A stretch of DNA of 64,000 nucleotides from CBDFJH01 sp965198095. GTDB taxonomy: Bacteria; Latescibacterota; UBA2968; GCA-2709665. The stretch is taken from NCBI GenBank assembly GCA_965198095.1, contig OZ240239.1, positions 1,364,001-1,428,000 of the forward strand. Direction: 5' to 3'. The stretch's first letter is position 1. Each line of letters starts with the position of its first letter. The notes under the pieces were generated by a model, which saw only the letters and a program-made list of their open reading frames with translations, searched no databases and was not told where the DNA came from. Both the position numbers and the translations under genes were made by a program. Of this stretch, positions 16,596 to 24,761 are shown one piece after another.

Positions 16596-18677
16596 TTACC
16601 CTTCCCTTTTGCTGCAAGTCACCTCACAGAAGCTGCCCCGAGACAGACGCGTGCCGGCGCGTGGCACCTGTTGCACCACCCAGCCGCTTCCGGAGGCCTT
16701 GACGCGCAGACCTTTCGATGTCAGCCGATAGATGGCCTGCCTGAGAGGGATCCCGGTCACGTCGGGCGTATGAACGGCCTCTTCCGACGCGAGGGCGGTC
16801 GATTCCAGGCCGACGGGCGCCTGTTGGGCATCGGCTCCGTCGCCAATGCTCTGCGCAACGACCCCGTCTCCCCTGCCGAATGCCCGGGACTCGATTCCGT
16901 GACGGGCCGGAACCCGAGCGACAGTCTCGCCGGTGAGCCCGGAGACCACCGGAAGCGGCCATTTGCCTCCGGGAATGCGAAACCCTTCGGCAAGTTCTGT
17001 TCGATGACGTAGCCCTGTGTTCCTGAGACCCAAAATACGCTGCACAATGCGACTGAAGACCGGGGCGGCGACCTGGCTGCCCCAGTAGATTCCTTTCGGA
17101 CTGTCCACGATCACCAGACAGAGAAGCTCTGGCCGATCTGCAGGAATGAAGCCGATGAAGGAGGCGACGAACTGTTCCGGATCGTAACCCGCCTCATCTT
17201 CGAGGGCACGCTGTGCGGTGCCCGTCTTTCCCGCGACTCGGTAACCCGGAACCTGGGCTCGCTTGCCGGTCCCGTGCTTCACGGCTTCCTCCAGGAACGA
17301 GGTGACCAGACGCGCCGTTTCGGGTGTAACGACCTGCCGAACCACGTCGGACTTCCCAAGAAGGGGGGTGGCGCCGTTCGTGCCTGCCTTCAGCCTGATT
17401 CGGGGGGTGATCAACCGTCCCTCGTTGGCGATCGCGCCATATGCCGCAGCCATCTGAAGCGCAGTGACCCCAATCTCCTGGCCGATCGCGATCGTTTCAA
17501 GCGATCGCCTTGACCACGTGGAGGGATGTCTTGCCTCACCTGCAACCTCTCCAAGCAGACCGGATCCGGTCGTCGTTCCGTAACCAAAGAGCCTGACATA
17601 TCGGTTCAGACCGCCGGGCCCCAGTCTCCTGGCCACCTTGGCCGTGCCGATGTTGCTGGAGACTTTGAGGATCTCACCCACATTCAGCCACCCGTGCGGC
17701 TCGTGATCTCGAATCCCTCCCCCCGGCACACCCAGAACGCCGTTCTCGCAGAAGATCGGTTCCTCCAGACCAATCTTGCCTTCGTTGAGCGCTCCCGAAA
17801 CGGCCACGATTTTGAACGTGGAACCGGGCTCGTAGATGTCCGTCACCGCGCGGTTTCGACGCAGGGCCGGATCGTATCGCCCGAAGTCGTTCGGGTCGTA
17901 ACGGGGGACATTTGCCATCGCCAGAATTTCACCCGTGAGCGGATTTGTGACGATGGCGATGCCGCTCCGGGCCTGGAACCTTCTTACGACCGACTCCAGC
18001 TCTTCTTCGGCAATACACTGATAGTCGAGATCGATCGTGAGGACCAGGTCCCCGCCATCTTCGGCCGGCCGCCGCAAGGCCTCCCGAGCACTCACGCGCT
18101 TACCGAGAGCATCCACTCTCAGGACGATTTCTCCAGCCTTGCCCCTCAGCAGGGAGTCGAAGGCAAGTTCGAGGCCCTCGATACCCACATTGTCTACATC
18201 CGTATAACCGAGCAGCTGTCCGGCGACCTCGCCCATCGGGTATTTCCGGCGCATCTCAGTCACCTGGCCGACACCTTCAGGGAGTCGATCGATGGCCGGA
18301 CCATCCACAACCCTTCTGACCAGCCAGACGAAGGGCCGTTTCGCTCTCAGACGTTCTCTGATTTGCGAACTGCTTTCTTTGAAATTCGGGGCAAGGGCCC
18401 CGACGATGGCTCGAATTGCCTCTGGCGTCCTGTTGCTGACGAAAAAGGATTGAGATTCGACATTCCTGGATAGAATCCTCCCGTTCCGATCCAGAATGCG
18501 TCCCCGATCTGCCTGAAGGCGTGTCCGCGCTTCCTGCTGATTTCGGGCAAGCACGGCATATTCGTCTGCCGCCAGGACTTGCAACGAGACGAGCCTGTAG
18601 ATCAGCACGCAAAACACCGCCAGTCCGACCGCAGAGATCGCGTTCAGCCGACGGGTATGTCGGGTCTCAATGCGCAT
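16596..18677 (-). CDS. ftsI: Septal transpeptidase FtsI (PBP3) with a C-terminal PASTA domain
   Basis: Class B penicillin-binding protein of about 693 residues. A single N-terminal membrane helix is followed by the dimerisation domain (RGRILDRNGRILSRN). The transpeptidase domain has the active-site serine in EPGSTFKIV (about residue 285), SSN (about 340) and KTGTAQ (about 480). The last 60 residues (TPDVTGIPLRQAIYRL...PRAGTRLSRGS) are a PASTA repeat, which binds muropeptides or regulates the enzyme in relatives. I place the start at the ATG at 18677, which has GAGG six bases upstream; a GTG at 18689 is also in frame. It overlaps ftsL by 11 bases. Confidence 0.95.
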   Translation of the reverse strand: MRIETRHTRRLNAISAVGLAVFCVLIYRLVSLQVLAADEYAVLARNQQEARTRLQADRGRILDRNGRILSRNVESQSFFVSNRTPEAIRAIVGALAPNFKESSSQIRERLRAKRPFVWLVRRVVDGPAIDRLPEGVGQVTEMRRKYPMGEVAGQLLGYTDVDNVGIEGLELAFDSLLRGKAGEIVLRVDALGKRVSAREALRRPAEDGGDLVLTIDLDYQCIAEEELESVVRRFQARSGIAIVTNPLTGEILAMANVPRYDPNDFGRYDPALRRNRAVTDIYEPGSTFKIVAVSGALNEGKIGLEEPIFCENGVLGVPGGGIRDHEPHGWLNVGEILKVSSNIGTAKVARRLGPGGLNRYVRLFGYGTTTGSGLLGEVAGEARHPSTWSRRSLETIAIGQEIGVTALQMAAAYGAIANEGRLITPRIRLKAGTNGATPLLGKSDVVRQVVTPETARLVTSFLEEAVKHGTGKRAQVPGYRVAGKTGTAQRALEDEAGYDPEQFVASFIGFIPADRPELLCLVIVDSPKGIYWGSQVAAPVFSRIVQRILGLRNTGLRHRTELAEGFRIPGGKWPLPVVSGLTGETVARVPARHGIESRAFGRGDGVVAQSIGDGADAQQAPVGLESTALASEEAVHTPDVTGIPLRQAIYRLTSKGLRVKASGSGWVVQQVPRAGTRLSRGSFCEVTCSKREG

Positions 18678-19029
18678 GCACGTCCTCACCGCTCGAAGCA
18701 GTCGGTTTCGACGCCTTCAGGTAGAGATTGCGTGGCGCCTCTGAAGGGTAACCCATCCCAAGTTTGTCGGATGCAATGCGACCGATTCGCGTGCTCAACG
18801 TCAGGCCCGCGATTTTCGCATTCAAGCCTTCTTGTCGTCGCAACAACGCTTCGCGCTCCACGCTGAGCCTTGCGAGATCTTCTCTCTGACGTAAGCTCTC
18901 AACGTGACCCCAAAGGTAGGCCAGTGATCCCAGGACAATGACAACGACCAGGAAGATGTGAGAGATATATGCCCTGCCTGATGCCTCGTTGTGTCGCATC
19001 GCTTTCTTCGGGTCGGTATGCGTTCTCAA
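18667..19029 (-). CDS. ftsL: FtsL-like divisome protein
   Basis: A 120-residue bitopic membrane protein: a cytoplasmic head of about 20 residues, one membrane helix (AYISHIFLVVVIVLGSLAYL), then a coiled-coil stretch (ESLRQREDLARLSVEREALLRRQ). It ends in the motif IASDKLGMGYP, typical of FtsL/FtsB proteins. FtsL scaffolds FtsQ, FtsB, FtsW and FtsI. Sequence conservation in this family is low. The call rests on topology, the LGM motif and the position between rsmH and ftsI. Its start overlaps the rsmH stop by 4 bases (ATGA). Confidence 0.88.
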   Translation of the reverse strand: MRTHTDPKKAMRHNEASGRAYISHIFLVVVIVLGSLAYLWGHVESLRQREDLARLSVEREALLRRQEGLNAKIAGLTLSTRIGRIASDKLGMGYPSEAPRNLYLKASKPTASSGEDVHAH

Positions 19030-19970
19030 TCTGAGAGCCGTTCTCCGACTCTGAGGGTCGCGCTTCTGGATCGAGGATTCTCGGCTCTTTCCTCCGCCCC
19101 GGCTCGAACCCCATCGCGAGTCAGAATCCTGAACCTCCCCGTCTGCCCGCAGGCACAGACCGGCAGGTCAGGGGGACAGGTGCAGCCTCGGACCGCTTTG
19201 CGAAATGCGGCCTTGACGACCCGGTCCTCGGCAGAGTGATAGGAAAGAACGCCGATGCGGCCTTCGGGCTGGAGCAGGTCGATCGCATCGGACAGGGCGG
19301 CTTCAAGCCGATCCAGCTCCTCATTCACCTCAATCCTGATCGCCTGAAACACTCGGGCAAGGTGTTTCTTCGCCCGCCGTCTTCCGGTTCTTTCCACAAC
19401 GAGGTCAGCCAACTCGGACGTTCGGCGGAAGGCCGCCTGCTGTCTGCGTCGGCAGATGGCTCTGGCGAGTCGAGCCGCGGCCGGCTCATCCCCGAAAGAT
19501 CTGAAGATCCGAGTCAGATCTCTCTGCGCGTATGAATTCACGACTCCAGCGGCGGTGCGTTCGGCTTCGGGATCCATTCGCATGTCCAGCGGTCCGTCCT
19601 TCCGGTAGCTGAAACCGCGCTCAGCCGCATCAATCTGATGAGATGACGGCCCAAGGTCGAATACGATTCCGACGATCCGGCCGACGCCCATCTCACTCAG
19701 GAGGCTCTTGAGATTCCAGAAGAGGCCCCGAACACAGGCCACCCGGGTCTTGAACCGACTCAGTCGATCGGATGCCGCGCGAATCGCATCCGGATCTCGG
19801 TCGATGCCGATGAGTCTGCTCTCGACATCCATTCGGTCCAACAAGAGCTCGGCGTGGCCGCCTCCCCCCAAGGTCGCGTCCACGTAGAAATCCCGGGGAC
19901 GGGTGACGACCCAGTCCGCCGTCTCAGGTCCCAAGACCGGCGTATGATAATCCTGGGCCTCTTGAGCCAT
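19026..19970 (-). CDS. rsmH: 16S rRNA (cytosine1402-N4)-methyltransferase RsmH
   Basis: RsmH (MraW) methylates C1402 in the ribosomal P site using SAM. The 314-residue product begins YHTPVLGPETADWVV and has the SAM loop YVDATLGGGGHAELLL. It continues with GIVFDLGPSSHQIDAAERGFSYRKDGPLDMRMD and ends with the domain that includes GVLSYHSAEDRVVKAAFR. All are standard for RsmH. It is the second gene of the dcw operon, about 120 bases after mraZ. Confidence 0.97.
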   Translation of the reverse strand: MAQEAQDYHTPVLGPETADWVVTRPRDFYVDATLGGGGHAELLLDRMDVESRLIGIDRDPDAIRAASDRLSRFKTRVACVRGLFWNLKSLLSEMGVGRIVGIVFDLGPSSHQIDAAERGFSYRKDGPLDMRMDPEAERTAAGVVNSYAQRDLTRIFRSFGDEPAAARLARAICRRRQQAAFRRTSELADLVVERTGRRRAKKHLARVFQAIRIEVNEELDRLEAALSDAIDLLQPEGRIGVLSYHSAEDRVVKAAFRKAVRGCTCPPDLPVCACGQTGRFRILTRDGVRAGAEERAENPRSRSATLRVGERLSD

Positions 19971-20091
19971 GTGCGGCCTGAGAGATCAGCCGTTCCGAGG
20001 ACGGCGGCTTGGCGTGCCCATTCAACAGTTTCAAGAAGGTCCAGCAACTGAAAAGCACCCGGGGAGCCTCCACCGGGTGCTTGGGTTCGAA

Positions 20092-20547
20092 TTAAAGCAG
20101 GTCGAACGCTTCCACAATCTCTTCGAGCTTCTGATCGGCCTCGCTCAAGTAACCGGCGCAACGCTCTGGGTTCCAGACCTCGAAGCGATTCACGGCCCCG
20201 ATGATCGTAGCTCGGTCGGTGACGTCGACCATGTTCAGGTACTTCCTGGGGATGAGAATTCTGCCCTGCCGGTCGATCCTGACCTCCGTGGCGCGGCCAG
20301 CCAATGCGCGGATGAGCTGCCTGCTCTGACGCTGACCGCCGTCCAGGCCTTGCAGCTGACGCATCACGCGTTTCCAGCCGTTCGGGTCGTAGACGGCCAG
20401 ACATCCCTCAAACCAACGGGCAACCACAAAGGTGGATACGCCCATCGGCAGGGTTCTTCGGAAGGCGGAAGGGACGATCAAGCGCCCTTTAGGATCGACT
20501 GGAACGTCCTCGTACTCGCCTATGAACTGGGGAGATTCCTCGGCCAT
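20092..20547 (-). CDS. mraZ: Transcriptional regulator MraZ
   Basis: A 151-residue protein with two AbrB-like SpoVT/MraZ domains. The first has YEDVPVDPKGRLIVPSAFR and the second TEVRIDRQGRILIPRKYL, both carrying the DxxGR core that contacts DNA. MraZ forms rings and binds tandem GTG-containing repeats before its own gene, controlling the dcw operon. Four such repeats lie upstream here (20596-20630). It is the first gene of the cluster. Confidence 0.96.
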   Translation of the reverse strand: MAEESPQFIGEYEDVPVDPKGRLIVPSAFRRTLPMGVSTFVVARWFEGCLAVYDPNGWKRVMRQLQGLDGGQRQSRQLIRALAGRATEVRIDRQGRILIPRKYLNMVDVTDRATIIGAVNRFEVWNPERCAGYLSEADQKLEEIVEAFDLL

Positions 20548-20595
20548 CGAAACGCCTAAAATGGTTCAAGCCGACGCGACCGAAGTGGGCATACA

Positions 20596-20630
20596 CACCA
20601 CCATTCACCATTTTCCACCACTTTACACCA
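20596..20630 (-). promoter_or_regulatory. MraZ-box: four TGGTG repeats at exact 10-bp spacing
   Basis: On the plus strand CACCA occurs at 20596-20600, 20606-20610, 20616-20620 and 20626-20630. Read in the mraZ direction this is GTGGT/ATGGT every 10 bases, with AAAGTG in one unit. E. coli and Mycoplasma MraZ are known to bind similar direct repeats. The array lies just downstream of the predicted -10, so binding should block transcription start. Confidence 0.8.
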
Positions 20631-20633
20631 CCA

Positions 20634-20662
20634 AAGTTAGTATGAGGAAATCTAAAAGTCAA
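20634..20662 (-). promoter_or_regulatory. Promoter of the dcw operon
   Basis: In the minus direction TTGACT (20657-20662) and TAACTT (20634-20639) are 17 bases apart. The -10 abuts the MraZ repeats. The start would fall near 20627, giving a leader of about 80 bases. Confidence 0.6.
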
Positions 20663-20989
20663 GCATTTTCTATCTACTATTTTCCCTTATCTCTAACAAA
20701 AACAATGTGGTGAACAAAGGAGCACTACTGGATGCCGGGCCCGGAAACGGGCGGATGGAAATGCTCTGCAAAAGGGGGTGGGCGCCACCGCGGCCCACCT
20801 TCACCCACCGCTTCCAGCTCACAATGCAGGATTCGTGTGCCTTGATCGTCACTCATCCCGCACCGTTCGTCTCAAACGCGTGGAGAGAGGACGTCGCGGG
20901 CCGTGGCGTGGACTTCAATTTCTCACCTGCAACGGCAGGGGGGCCTGCGACCGAGCGATGAACCTTGGAAGAGGTGAACCGGCGGGAGG
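20663..20989. other. Intergenic stretch, no gene recognised
   Basis: About 330 bases between the dcw promoter and the leucine-rich fragment. Short open frames are present on the plus strand, but none has a good ribosome site or a recognisable product. I checked for 6S, SRP and RNase P RNA motifs by eye and found none. Confidence 0.5.
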
Positions 20990-21295
20990 GTGAAACTCCT
21001 AATTTGGAAGGGATTGGGATATTCTGAGGTGATTCACGACCCCGCGCGAGCGGGTGCCGAATTCCAGGCGCTTACTGCCGCACGAAGCGTTCCATGCGCC
21101 CTCAGGCCTGCCATTTTTTCATTCCTGACCTCACTCTCAAATGAGACCATCGCGCATCTGGCGAACTTGAGCTACGCGGAGCTAAGCGACAACCAATTAC
21201 GCGAACTGCCGGATGATATGTTCATCGACTTCGATAATCTTCCAGCCCTGGACTTGAGGACAACCCCGGCTCACCGTTCAGCAATGTCCAGGTAG
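20990..21295 (+). CDS. Short protein with one leucine-rich-repeat-like segment
   Basis: A GTG-initiated frame of 101 residues. Residues 60-92 (HLANLSYAELSDNQLRELPD) follow the leucine-rich-repeat spacing LxxLxxLxLxxNxLxxLP, with one further partial unit. The first 55 residues look unlike any family I know. One and a half repeats cannot form a stable LRR solenoid, so this is more likely a remnant of a longer gene than a working protein. The GGGAGG upstream is too close to the start to be a normal ribosome site. Confidence 0.3.
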   Translation: MKLLIWKGLGYSEVIHDPARAGAEFQALTAARSVPCALRPAIFSFLTSLSNETIAHLANLSYAELSDNQLRELPDDMFIDFDNLPALDLRTTPAHRSAMSR

Positions 21296-21369
21296 GGGAG
21301 GACAAATTGGTGTTCCGTTAGAGGCGCGCGGCAACCGTCTCATCCCTCTCTGGCGGGGAAATAGTAAAT

Positions 21370-21392
21370 GGGGCAGGCTCAAAGCCTGCCCC
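21370..21392. terminator. Hairpin, possible terminator
   Basis: A 10-bp perfect stem GGGGCAGGCT/AGCCTGCCCC with loop CAA. No strong T-run follows on either strand. It lies between the leucine-rich fragment and the acyl-CoA dehydrogenase remnant. Confidence 0.5.
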
Positions 21393-21432
21393 ATCGTCAT
21401 TTATCCGGTCCTATCCATGGTGTACGGATTCG

Positions 21433-21613
21433 CTAGACCGACCCATCCCGCAGAATGCTCCGCGCAATCACCAACCGCCGTATCTCCGATGCCCCCTCGT
21501 ATATCTCCGTTACCTTCGCGTCCCGGTAGTATCGCTCCGCGGGCGTCGCCGCGAGATGACCGGACCCGCCGTGCATCTGCGCCGACTTGTCCTCGGCCTC
21601 GACCAACCTGCGC
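21433..21613 (-). pseudogene. C-terminal fragment of an acyl-CoA dehydrogenase
   Basis: Read leftward to the stop at 21433-21435, the last 58 codons encode EAEDKSAQMHGGSGHLAATP, then ERYYRDAKVTEIYEGASE and IRRLVIARSIL. This is the highly conserved end of acyl-CoA dehydrogenases, including the FAD-contacting YEG(A/T)SE segment. Nothing of the first 300 or so residues is present. The fragment begins right where the sulfite-oxidase fragment ends, so two unrelated gene ends are joined. It cannot be functional. Confidence 0.8.
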
Positions 21614-22189
21614 CTAGGCAGCGATTAGAACAGGAACCCTATGGATGACATTTCCGAGGTATCCTTTGGGATTCCACGGCTGAGTGAAAGGTTGTGCGTT
21701 ACCTTTGTCGTCAAACGACCGTGCCCATATTTCGTAGTACCCTCTATTCTCAAAAGCGATTTCGATTTCCCAGTGATACCAGGCGTACCGATTCGCAGGT
21801 TGAATCCACCGGGCCTCTTGCTACTGGATGCCGAAGTCTGTAGAGATGTATACCTTTTCGACCTTGTTCTCGCCTGCCCAAGCGTGACCTCCAGCCTTGA
21901 CAGGGGTCCCTGCTCTGATTTCCAATCCGCGAGCATCTGCGCCAATGTTCGATTCAGGTCTGGTGATGAGCGACTTGATGATTCCTGACGTGATCATCAT
22001 CATCTCGTTTTCTGGGGGCTTACGCCCCGGAACCGGGGGATATGCCGGTTTGCGATAGGAATACCCGCTCATTTTCTCCGAGTCGTGAACTCGATCTCCG
22101 ATCCAAATGCGGTTGAGCCACTTCTGCATCGCACTGCCAATCCAACCCGGCACAATCAGTCTCGCGGGAAATCCGTGCGCTGCGGGTAA
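21614..22189 (-). pseudogene. C-terminal half of a sulfite-oxidase-type molybdenum enzyme, with an amber stop
   Basis: The frame encodes AAHGFPARLIVPGWIGS, MQKWLNRI and SGYSYRKPAYP, then the dimerisation domain up to EKVYISTDFGIQ. It then meets TAG at 21821-21823. The same frame continues without a shift with QEARWIQPANRYAWYHWEIE, YYEIWARSFDDKGN and QPWNPKGYLGN to a stop at 21614-21616. In relatives the interrupted position is Trp (TWQEARW), so TGG has become TAG. The N-terminal molybdopterin domain with its Cys ligand is absent. A dead fragment. Confidence 0.78.
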
Positions 22190-22240
22190 GCGCCGAAGGC
22201 GCTGGGCCGCAAAGCCAATGTCGGATGAGGTTGGCACGCC
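22190..22240 (-). repeat. Possible truncated attC site after the MutS-like gene
   Basis: Fourteen bases past the MutS-like stop, the gene-sense sequence has TGCCAACCT, then a palindromic GCGCCTTCGGCGC, and then merges into the sulfite-oxidase fragment. It looks like the 5' half of an attC site; no matching 3' half is present. Tentative. Confidence 0.3.
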
Positions 22241-22253
22241 TCAGTAGGTCAAT

Positions 22254-24116
22254 TCAATGCGGGCCTTCTATCACGGGAAGTCCTTCCTGCTGGAGGATTT
22301 TGAGCGCGTTTGTCTTCTGTGCAGGCCCCTCGCGGATCGTGTAGTCAAACACCATCCGTCCATCTTCTTCCGAATCCTGGAAATGAAGATTCCTCACACC
22401 GGTCATTGACTGACCCCACTGTGCCAGTTCCAACTCGTGTGTCGATACGAGACCGGAGCCTTCACTCCTCAGAATGGCTGACAAGAAGGCCTTGGCTCCT
22501 ATCAGACGCTCCCGATGGTTTGTGCCTCGAAGCATCTCATCAATCAGGAAAAACGCAGGCGTCTGTTCGGCACCTTCACAGGCGTTGAGAATCAGCTTGA
22601 GGCGTTTTGCCTCGGCTCTGAAGTAGGACGTGTCTTCGGTGATCGAATCACTTATTTCCAGACACGTGAGGAGTTTAACAAGCGCACATCTGAACCTTGA
22701 GGCGGCGACAGGTCCCCCTGCCTGAGCAAGCCGGAGGTTCATCCCGACTGCCTTCAAGAATGTGCTCTTACCCGACATGTTGGAACCGGTGACAATTCCT
22801 ATCTTCCCTCTTTCCATCGTGAAGTCATTCGCGACGGACCTGCTCTGCCGGGTCAAGGGGTGGTGCATTCCCTTCGCCTCAACGAGGTGCCTCGTGTCGC
22901 GTTCTGATTGAAAGACATCGGGAAACACCGTCCGATCCGGATCGACGTAGGCAAGATTGGCCAACGCACCGAGCGCGTCGATCTCGTACCAGACGTTCAA
23001 CCAAGCAGGAAGTAACGCTCTCACTTCACGCTTGAGCGTGTTCAACCGGTGGTTGTAGTAGAGATCCCAGGGCAGCACTGCGTTGATAATGGGATGGAGC
23101 GAATCAAATCTCCGAATACCGATTTTTCCGACAAGACGATCCACTTTGCTTATCGTCAGAGAGGGACGTTCACGACGACGGATTTCAGACAGAAACTCCG
23201 AGAGGTGTGGTTTGTGCCTGACGGAAAATGACTCCATTAGGCAGAGCACCTCCTTAAATGGCTCCAGAGTTTCTCGAAGCGTGTCCGCTTCCGAATGAAG
23301 AGCGCCTACGTCTTCTACCCTGTCTGTCGAATACAGTCCATAGTAAAGTAGAAGGTACAACGGGAAGGTGACCATCCAGATCGCGGGAACGATAGCAAGC
23401 CAATTGAGGCAGATCAAGATGGCGTTCAAACCGGAGAATGCGCAGAAGAAGAAGACAACCCCGCCATATGATTTCTCGGGAATGCTCCAATGCAGCCATT
23501 CCATCATGGTAGAAAAATCCCACTTGCCTGGTCCGCCAGTGGCCGAAGCGTTCAGGGCGAGTCTGTTCCTGAAGCCTGTTGAGGTGGTCAGTTCCTCCAC
23601 AATGCGCTGCCTACGCCAAACCTGATTCACGTTCTCTTCGTCTGCCGTAAGCAACTTGCGCAGCCATTCGCTACCCCCCTTTGAGGTCGTCGTGTCAATA
23701 AGGTTGTGCAAGGACCGCTCTCCCACGAGAGATAGATCCACTTCCCGGTCATTAGCTTCCTTGGTGTCAGTGGTTCGATGTCGGGGGAGGGACGCCCAGC
23801 TGAGCGAAAGCCGAGCCATCTGGGCCGTCTTTAGCGTCCTGCTTCTTTGACGTTTTTCAATACCGCTGCGCAGTCTGCTCTGCGCGTGAACGATCATCCA
23901 GATCACCAGGAACAGCAACACAAAGGCAGCGAGCGCCGCCGGTGCTCCAAGAAAATGATTGGTTGCGGAAATCCCGAACACCGAGAGTCCGAGGATGCCC
24001 CACCGAACCCAGTCAAGCGCCCTTTTTGCTTTCGTAAGACGATCAGTCTGAACATCGATTCGCTTGACGGCTCGTTCATGTGCTTTCAACCGCCGCTCTC
24101 TCTTTGAAATGGTCAT
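22254..24116 (-). CDS. Membrane-anchored MutS-like ATPase
   Basis: The 620-residue protein has an N-terminal coiled region, two membrane helices (WGILGLSVFGIS and ALAAFVLLFLVIWMIV), a MutS core-like region, a second membrane pair near residues 215-265, and a C-terminal MutS ATPase. The ATPase carries Walker A VTGSNMSGKSTFLK, SYFRAEAKRLKLIL, Walker B FFLIDEMLRGTNHRER and STHELELA. Mismatch-recognition and connector domains are missing, so it is not the replication repair MutS. Similar membrane MutS homologues are known but uncharacterised. I start at the ATG at 24116, which has GGGGGA seven bases upstream. Confidence 0.8.
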   Translation of the reverse strand: MTISKRERRLKAHERAVKRIDVQTDRLTKAKRALDWVRWGILGLSVFGISATNHFLGAPAALAAFVLLFLVIWMIVHAQSRLRSGIEKRQRSRTLKTAQMARLSLSWASLPRHRTTDTKEANDREVDLSLVGERSLHNLIDTTTSKGGSEWLRKLLTADEENVNQVWRRQRIVEELTTSTGFRNRLALNASATGGPGKWDFSTMMEWLHWSIPEKSYGGVVFFFCAFSGLNAILICLNWLAIVPAIWMVTFPLYLLLYYGLYSTDRVEDVGALHSEADTLRETLEPFKEVLCLMESFSVRHKPHLSEFLSEIRRRERPSLTISKVDRLVGKIGIRRFDSLHPIINAVLPWDLYYNHRLNTLKREVRALLPAWLNVWYEIDALGALANLAYVDPDRTVFPDVFQSERDTRHLVEAKGMHHPLTRQSRSVANDFTMERGKIGIVTGSNMSGKSTFLKAVGMNLRLAQAGGPVAASRFRCALVKLLTCLEISDSITEDTSYFRAEAKRLKLILNACEGAEQTPAFFLIDEMLRGTNHRERLIGAKAFLSAILRSEGSGLVSTHELELAQWGQSMTGVRNLHFQDSEEDGRMVFDYTIREGPAQKTNALKILQQEGLPVIEGPH

Positions 24117-24173
24117 CTCAGTGTCCCCCGGAGAAGAGGTCAACAGTTTGTAAGCTTGGGCGTGTCAATTTTC

Positions 24174-24260
24174 GGATAGCGTCTCCGCTGTGTGCGAATC
24201 TGGCGCAGGGAGGTTGGTCGGAGGGAGCGTAGCGACCGCAGCCGCACACGGCCGTGTCGC
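24174..24260 (-). repeat. Decayed attC-like site
   Basis: In gene sense it holds TGCGCCAGATTCGCACAC and AGACGCTATCC. These align closely with TGCGCCAGGTTCGCAAAC and AAACGTTAGGC of the good attC at 27696-27788. The pair GTGTGCGG/CGCACACAGCG folds. The core triplets AAC and GTT are mutated. It lies 3' of the small gene at 24300-24653. Confidence 0.4.
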
Positions 24261-24299
24261 TGTGCCTCTTTTGACTCCTTAATCCAACGGGACCGCTAT

Positions 24300-24653
24300 C
24301 TAGCTCAAAAAAAGAATCGGATCGTATTCCACCGCGAACAGCACATCGAAAATCTCCTGGTCTTCCGTGGTCCAAAGGTCCTCTTCCTGTTTGGCTAGAT
24401 GCAAGAACTGGTCCTTTGACAGGATGAACGTTAAGTCATTGCCGTCCAGGAAGTACTTGCCCTCAAGAGTAGACCCGTCACGGCTTCCCAACGTCACCAG
24501 GTCACCATTTACGGACCAGGTTCCGGCATCGCCAGAGTTGTCTGCATAGGTGCCGTCCGCGTTGAAACGTAAGATAGATAGGCCGCTATTGCAGATACGC
24601 CGGGGCGGTACCCCACTTCCCCGGGATGAACAGGGTCCAATGTCTGAGCACAC
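24300..24653 (-). CDS. Small beta-rich protein, lipocalin-like repeat pattern
   Basis: The 117-residue product contains ILRFNADGTYADNSGDAGTW, VNGDLVTLGSRDGSTLEGKY and LDGNDLTFILSKDQF. This is the alternating strand and turn pattern of lipocalin-like or copper-resistance-type folds, where a measured value is compared with a threshold of polar turns. The first 25 residues (MCSDIGPCSSRG...) have no signal peptide and may not belong to the native protein; an earlier start could have been lost. It begins 34 bases after an attC-like site and ends 40 bases before another, which is cassette spacing. Confidence 0.5.
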   Translation of the reverse strand: MCSDIGPCSSRGSGVPPRRICNSGLSILRFNADGTYADNSGDAGTWSVNGDLVTLGSRDGSTLEGKYFLDGNDLTFILSKDQFLHLAKQEEDLWTTEDQEIFDVLFAVEYDPILFLS

Positions 24654-24686
24654 ATAAGTCTATCTCCCTAATGATAGTCTACGATC

Positions 24687-24744
24687 TCAACGTTGTCGTG
24701 CCTCCGAACCGCGCAGACCAAAGCGCGGGAGCACGGTGTTGGGC
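24687..24744 (-). repeat. attC-like recombination site
   Basis: In gene sense it starts with GCCCAAC (fits RYYYAAC) and ends with CGTTGAGA (GTTRRR). It has internal near-complementary arms (ACCGTGCTCCCGCGC and GCGCGGTTCGGAGGCACG). Length 58 bp. It lies 18 bases 3' of the methyltransferase stop and 34 bases before the next gene's start. Confidence 0.65.
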
Positions 24745-24761
24745 GTCGTGGGTCACTTCGC

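Noticed and set aside
20707..20961. Plus-strand frame of 84 codons upstream of the leucine-rich fragment
   Set aside because: No motif, poor composition and no convincing ribosome site.
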